Shown: positions 60,822 through 64,000 of the stretch, one piece after another | How the letters are laid out: each line of letters starts with the position of its first letter | How positions within the stretch are numbered: the stretch's first letter is position 1 | Assembly: GCA_958295815.1 (NCBI GenBank) | Contig: OY282374.1 | Coordinates: forward strand, 2,810,856 to 2,874,855 | Direction of reading: 5' to 3' | DNA: 64,000 nt | Source of the DNA: Candidatus Poribacteria bacterium | Lineage (GTDB): Bacteria; Poribacteria; WGA-4E; WGA-3G | Notes under the pieces: model-generated | Seen by the model: only the letters and a program-made list of their open reading frames with translations | The model's database searches: none | Told to the model about the DNA's origin: nothing | Made by a program: the position numbers and the translations under genes

Positions 60822-62150
60822 TTAGAAGTTTGGCACGTTCTCATAGATTTGCCAGATTTCGTGATGAATTTTCCAAGCGTTCCCTACCTGATGCATCCAG
60901 ACTTCGCGAATCCAAATATTGTAGAGTGCGGTAGCGTTTTCGTCTGATGCGGGGTTAACCAATCGGGTTAGCCGGTTTATACCGATCACACTCTCGCCTT
61001 CAACCTGGGTGTCCGTTTTGACTTTGCTCCACGCGAAGGCATTCATCTCACGAAGGTCGGACTGTAGTTGCTGTCCGTCAATTTTGTTTCGATGCTCTTT
61101 ACTTTCATGAATCACCACTTTGTCGGCGACAATATCGGGTGCATAGAATGAAAGATGAGCGTTAAGGTTTTTGCTGTGCCACGCATGCTCCCAGTTACTG
61201 AGAGCTGCTTTACCGGCTGCAATCTGTGCAGCGGAGAGCGATGTCCTACCTGTTTTGGGAGCGTGAAGAGCGGGTTGGCTATCAACATAGGCGCGTGCCT
61301 CTTGCGCTTTCTGTTTCAGGTATTCTTGGTGCTCGGTATTAGCGTCTTGTTGCGATGCCCGTGCGAGTTTCTCGGTGTAGATTGACGCTTGCTCGCGGAG
61401 CTGCCTTCTCAGGGAATTGATTTCAGCGACGACGGCTCGTTTCTGATGTCCTTCCTCATTCGCCATTCTTTCAGCGACTTCCAGTTTCCGACGGAGATCC
61501 GAGACATCTCTACCATATTTACGGATATCGGTTTCAGCGCGTCGTGCGCGGGTCTGAATTTCCTCCAAAGTTTTGGAGAGTTTAGCAACCTGTGCACTAT
61601 AGGATTCTCGTTTATTTACGAGTTCACGGTTCTTTTTCTGAAGTTCACTGACGGTCTGCTCAAGCTTCTTTCCGCCGAGATGCATGTCCTGAATCTCTGT
61701 TCGGATTTCTGTGAGTTCTCGTTCTTTGGCAGTGAGTTTCTCGCGAAGTTCGTCTGCGCCTGCTTCTTTCTGAAGTAAAGCGGCATTCAACTCCGAGTTT
61801 TTGGCGATGTTAACGGCATCTTTGTGTGCGACTCTCGCATCAATAAGTGCTTGATATGCAAGGCGAAGTGCTTCATCGCCTTTTTTCTCAGTAAGTGCTA
61901 TTTTCGCGGCTTCCAGATTAGATTCTGCGGCTGCAAACGCCTCAGCTGCGAGGGATGGTGCGTCAACTTCTCGTGCTGCCACGACAGCAGTCTCTGCATC
62001 GGCTATTGCTGTATCAACTGCCGAAGGTTCAATTTTCCCAAGTTTTCCACTACATCCGACTAAACCAAACGAAACGAGGAGTAAACCGACGAGCATATTT
62101 CGGCAGAATATCGAGTTACCCTTCCGCGATAAAGCAATGAACTGTTTCAT
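60822..62150 (-). CDS. Coiled-coil lipoprotein with DUF4398-like and NTF2-like domains
   Basis: The 442-residue product has a lipobox (FGLVGC, cysteine at about residue 33), an alanine-rich helical segment (AAESNLEAAKIALTEKKGDE) like DUF4398, a long coiled coil (about residues 100-280), and a C-terminal NTF2-like domain (LSNWEHAWHSKNLNAHLSFY to IHHEIWQIYENVPNF) that matches the last domain of the neighbouring gene. AAGGAG precedes the ATG. It is probably an outer-membrane-anchored envelope protein acting with that neighbour. Confidence 0.8.
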   Translation of the reverse strand: MKQFIALSRKGNSIFCRNMLVGLLLVSFGLVGCSGKLGKIEPSAVDTAIADAETAVVAAREVDAPSLAAEAFAAAESNLEAAKIALTEKKGDEALRLAYQALIDARVAHKDAVNIAKNSELNAALLQKEAGADELREKLTAKERELTEIRTEIQDMHLGGKKLEQTVSELQKKNRELVNKRESYSAQVAKLSKTLEEIQTRARRAETDIRKYGRDVSDLRRKLEVAERMANEEGHQKRAVVAEINSLRRQLREQASIYTEKLARASQQDANTEHQEYLKQKAQEARAYVDSQPALHAPKTGRTSLSAAQIAAGKAALSNWEHAWHSKNLNAHLSFYAPDIVADKVVIHESKEHRNKIDGQQLQSDLREMNAFAWSKVKTDTQVEGESVIGINRLTRLVNPASDENATALYNIWIREVWMHQVGNAWKIHHEIWQIYENVPNF

Positions 62151-62390
62151 TTTGCGACTCCTTTTAGATATTTTTGCTCATTGGGTCCAATTATAAGTTT
62201 TTTGTCCTCAAAGTATAGTTGTAACACAAGACAGAAGCACATTCCGATTGCCCTTCTTCGTAGAGATACCGCAAAAGGCAAGGCAGACGTGTGTGCGGCA
62301 CCTACGACCATTAATTTTCATTTTCTATAGACATGATACACCACTGAAGTATCGATTTAGATAGGTTATTAGATGATTCACAACACGTGC

Positions 62391-62409
62391 CGCAAACTAA
62401 CAGTTTGCG
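62391..62409. repeat. CGCAAACT hairpin element in the gap after disA
   Basis: CGCAAACT-AAC-AGTTTGCG forms a perfect 8-bp stem just beyond the disA stop on the minus strand. The gap 62151-62434 has no gene that I can support. Confidence 0.6.
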
Positions 62410-62434
62410 CTACAATACCTCAATCAAATTCACG

Positions 62435-63532
62435 TTATTCAAATGCAGATAAAGCAAAGGCGTGAGGTTGGACAGTGGTGGTCTTCATCTGAGCGAGTGT
62501 ATCCTTAATTGTGGAAGCCCTTGTTTTTCCAACACCCTCAACTGCTTGGAGTTCACCGATAGCGGCGGTACAAATTCTATCCAACGTTTTGAATTCACCA
62601 ACAATGTTTTCAATGACACTAGATGGAATTCGTGAAACTTGGCTCAGCATCCGATATCCACGAGGTTCGAGCACCTCGAAAAAGTTGTGAATATCGCGTG
62701 GGTACCCTAAAGCCTCACTGATATTGCCTCGGCTTGCGAGACTGCTTGCATCGAGTCTGAGAATGTGTTCAAAGGCTCGAGATTCGCTGCGTAGGCTTTC
62801 GTGATAGTAGTCTTTTGTAATCAGAAGCCCTCTCTCAATTTCAGTCGTGAGTTCTGGTGTGTATTGCATCGACTCAGCCTCGGTCCCTAATTCGATCCTA
62901 TAGCGATTTAATTCTTGATCAGCGCGTCGGACACGTTCATACAATTGAATAGCCGTAACGACATTTGCTAAGGTAACATTCCCACTTAATTCTGCCCAAT
63001 TCAGGATTGCGACGGCATCTTGCATCGCTTTGACGTGCTGTGTCAGGGCAAGCATGGTTTGGTTGGCACCGGACAGTAAGATTGGGCGCTCTCGGAAAAT
63101 GTAGTGTTGGCTCTTGAGATATAAGGTGAGCGTATTTCGGCTTTGCGAGACAGCGAGGACAATGTGTTCTGTCTGTTTAGCGAATTTATCAGCCGAGCGG
63201 TGGCGGAGTCCGGTTTCGCGAGAAGGTATAGAAGGGTCAACTCTCAGCGTTACATTGGCGCGTACTATCCTTTTGGCATCTTCAGATAGAATAATAGCAC
63301 CATCCATCTTTGACAATTCAAATAGGCGCATCGGCGTGTACTGGCAATTAATTCGGAAACCGCCTTCTGTCAAATCTAAGATTTCCGGGGTATCCCCAAC
63401 AACAATAAGCCCACCGGTTTTGCCTTGGATGATATAATCGATACCTTCTCTCAGAGGTGTTCCTGGCGACAGTAATTTCAGAGTAGCGACGAGTTCTCGC
63501 GTCTTTTGACTCTCTATCAACATGCTCCGCAC
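62435..63532 (-). CDS. disA: DNA integrity scanning diadenylate cyclase DisA
   Basis: DisA makes c-di-AMP while scanning DNA for branched structures. The N-terminal DAC domain shows KMDGAIILSEDAKRI and the catalytic ETGLRHRSADKFA motif; the C-terminus has helix-hairpin-helix-like EGVGKTRASTIKDTL for DNA binding. The length (about 365 residues) is normal. The start is uncertain: the GTG at 63532 has GGTGG 5 bases upstream, the ATG at 63523 is the next option, and a GTG at 63541 is too close to the G-rich stretch. It is divergent from the right-edge promoter. Confidence 0.93.
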   Translation of the reverse strand: MRSMLIESQKTRELVATLKLLSPGTPLREGIDYIIQGKTGGLIVVGDTPEILDLTEGGFRINCQYTPMRLFELSKMDGAIILSEDAKRIVRANVTLRVDPSIPSRETGLRHRSADKFAKQTEHIVLAVSQSRNTLTLYLKSQHYIFRERPILLSGANQTMLALTQHVKAMQDAVAILNWAELSGNVTLANVVTAIQLYERVRRADQELNRYRIELGTEAESMQYTPELTTEIERGLLITKDYYHESLRSESRAFEHILRLDASSLASRGNISEALGYPRDIHNFFEVLEPRGYRMLSQVSRIPSSVIENIVGEFKTLDRICTAAIGELQAVEGVGKTRASTIKDTLAQMKTTTVQPHAFALSAFE

Positions 63533-63710
63533 TGTAACCACCCCCTCATTAATAGAATATCATGTCTCATCGGCAGTGTCAAGGTAGTCTCCTCACGGTT
63601 ATGATCATCTCATCAAGATAAGTGCGTAAAATAATCGGAGCGATCTCTCAGTCTCAACTCCGAAGTACAATAGAGATATAATATGAAAACCGAATCATTG
63701 CAAAATTTGT

Positions 63711-63739
63711 TTGACACCAGGTGCGAATGTATGTATAAT
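63711..63739 (+). promoter_or_regulatory. Perfect sigma-70 consensus promoter at the right edge
   Basis: TTGACA (63711-63716) and TATAAT (63734-63739) are separated by exactly 17 bases, matching the consensus in all twelve positions, and the upstream bases are A/T-rich. The transcript would start about 63746. No complete gene lies between it and the window end. Confidence 0.88.
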
Positions 63740-63806
63740 GTATTATGAATATTTTATTTTCGCCGAGAGCAGCCCTTACGCTCCCATAAACGGATGCCTT
63801 CGGAAA

Positions 63807-63820
63807 TTTCTTTAACAACT
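63807..63820 (+). promoter_or_regulatory. Possible boxA antitermination site
   Basis: TTTCTTTAACAACT contains CTTTAACAA, the core of the bacterial boxA sequence of rRNA leaders, about 60 bases after the predicted transcript start. With the consensus promoter it suggests an rRNA operon leader; the rRNA gene would begin beyond base 64000. A short frame starting at 63935 could instead begin a lipoprotein gene. Confidence 0.5.
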
Positions 63821-64000
63821 CGAACAAAATTTACGTTTACAATCTCTTGAAAGACGGGTCTCGCGTAAATCTTGCTACATAGAAAAAAACAGAAAAGGAA
63901 TTTGTGGAAATCCCCGAATTTTCACATTAAAATTATGCAATTTGGTTTATTCAGTGCGTTTTTAGCGACAGTTATTTCATGTAATACCGAACAATTACCC

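Noticed and set aside
63935..64000. Start of a lipoprotein gene at the right edge
   Set aside because: MQFGLFSAFLATVISC looks signal-like but has no ribosome binding site and too few codons are visible to support it.

Overview
The window reads like a chromosome segment from an uncultured, Gram-negative-type bacterium. The gene mix (several Sumf1/FGE-like lipoproteins, PQQ-type beta-propellers, tandem Gfo/Idh/MocA oxidoreductases, a neutral-ceramidase-like protein, CaiB-type CoA transferase, many intergenic hairpin repeats) is what I would expect of a Candidatus Poribacteria-like genome. That assignment is an inference from gene content; no rRNA gene lies inside the window. Genes are dense, and the gaps are filled with short dispersed hairpin repeats.

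Layout. 0-7.4 kb (+ strand): polyamine-type ABC permeases PotB (5' end cut off) and PotC separated by a six-copy hairpin repeat, alanine racemase, an orphan ABC ATPase with an outer-membrane-type protein, a ceramidase-like protein and an FGE-like protein. 7.4-14.3 kb: DapA, DapF, a DusB-like dihydrouridine synthase, a RelE/ParE-HicB-like toxin-antitoxin pair, a P-loop kinase, an oxidoreductase, a 2-hydroxyacid dehydrogenase and pterin carbinolamine dehydratase. 14.3-17.1 kb (+): a promoter-led operon of a protein with four internal repeats, an AhpD/carboxymuconolactone-decarboxylase-like gene with an in-frame UGA that looks like selenocysteine (CxxU plus a perfect hairpin at the right distance), and an SDR dehydrogenase. 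17.3-23.8 kb (-): two PQQ-like propeller proteins, an M16C presequence-type protease and a short DHH/MYG1-like protein.

24.0-32.9 kb (-) is a lineage-type cluster: five paralogous secreted proteins of about 270 residues with a shared C-terminal WGx(I/L)K tail, interleaved with three FGE-like lipoproteins and a di-haem MauG-type peroxidase lipoprotein, several of them followed by a strong hairpin. I do not recognise a described system here.

33.4-45.6 kb is a visibly A/T-richer defence island built on DNA phosphorothioation: DndC, DndD and DndE on the minus strand, converging on a plus-strand operon of a PLD-like/helicase protein, a 57-residue protein, a second SMC-like ATPase, a phosphorothioation-associated small protein, a GIY-YIG nuclease-like protein and DndB. 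A PIN toxin-like gene overlapping a candidate HEPN gene lies next to it.

45.7-64 kb: tandemly duplicated Gfo/Idh/MocA genes with duplicated leaders, a THUMP methyltransferase, a two-domain alpha/beta hydrolase, a CoA transferase, PurC, a TPR lipoprotein, a LolD/FtsX-type transporter, a YbgC-like thioesterase, two NTF2-like envelope proteins, and DisA. At the right edge a perfect sigma-70 consensus promoter followed by a boxA-like sequence suggests an rRNA operon leader starting just before the window ends.
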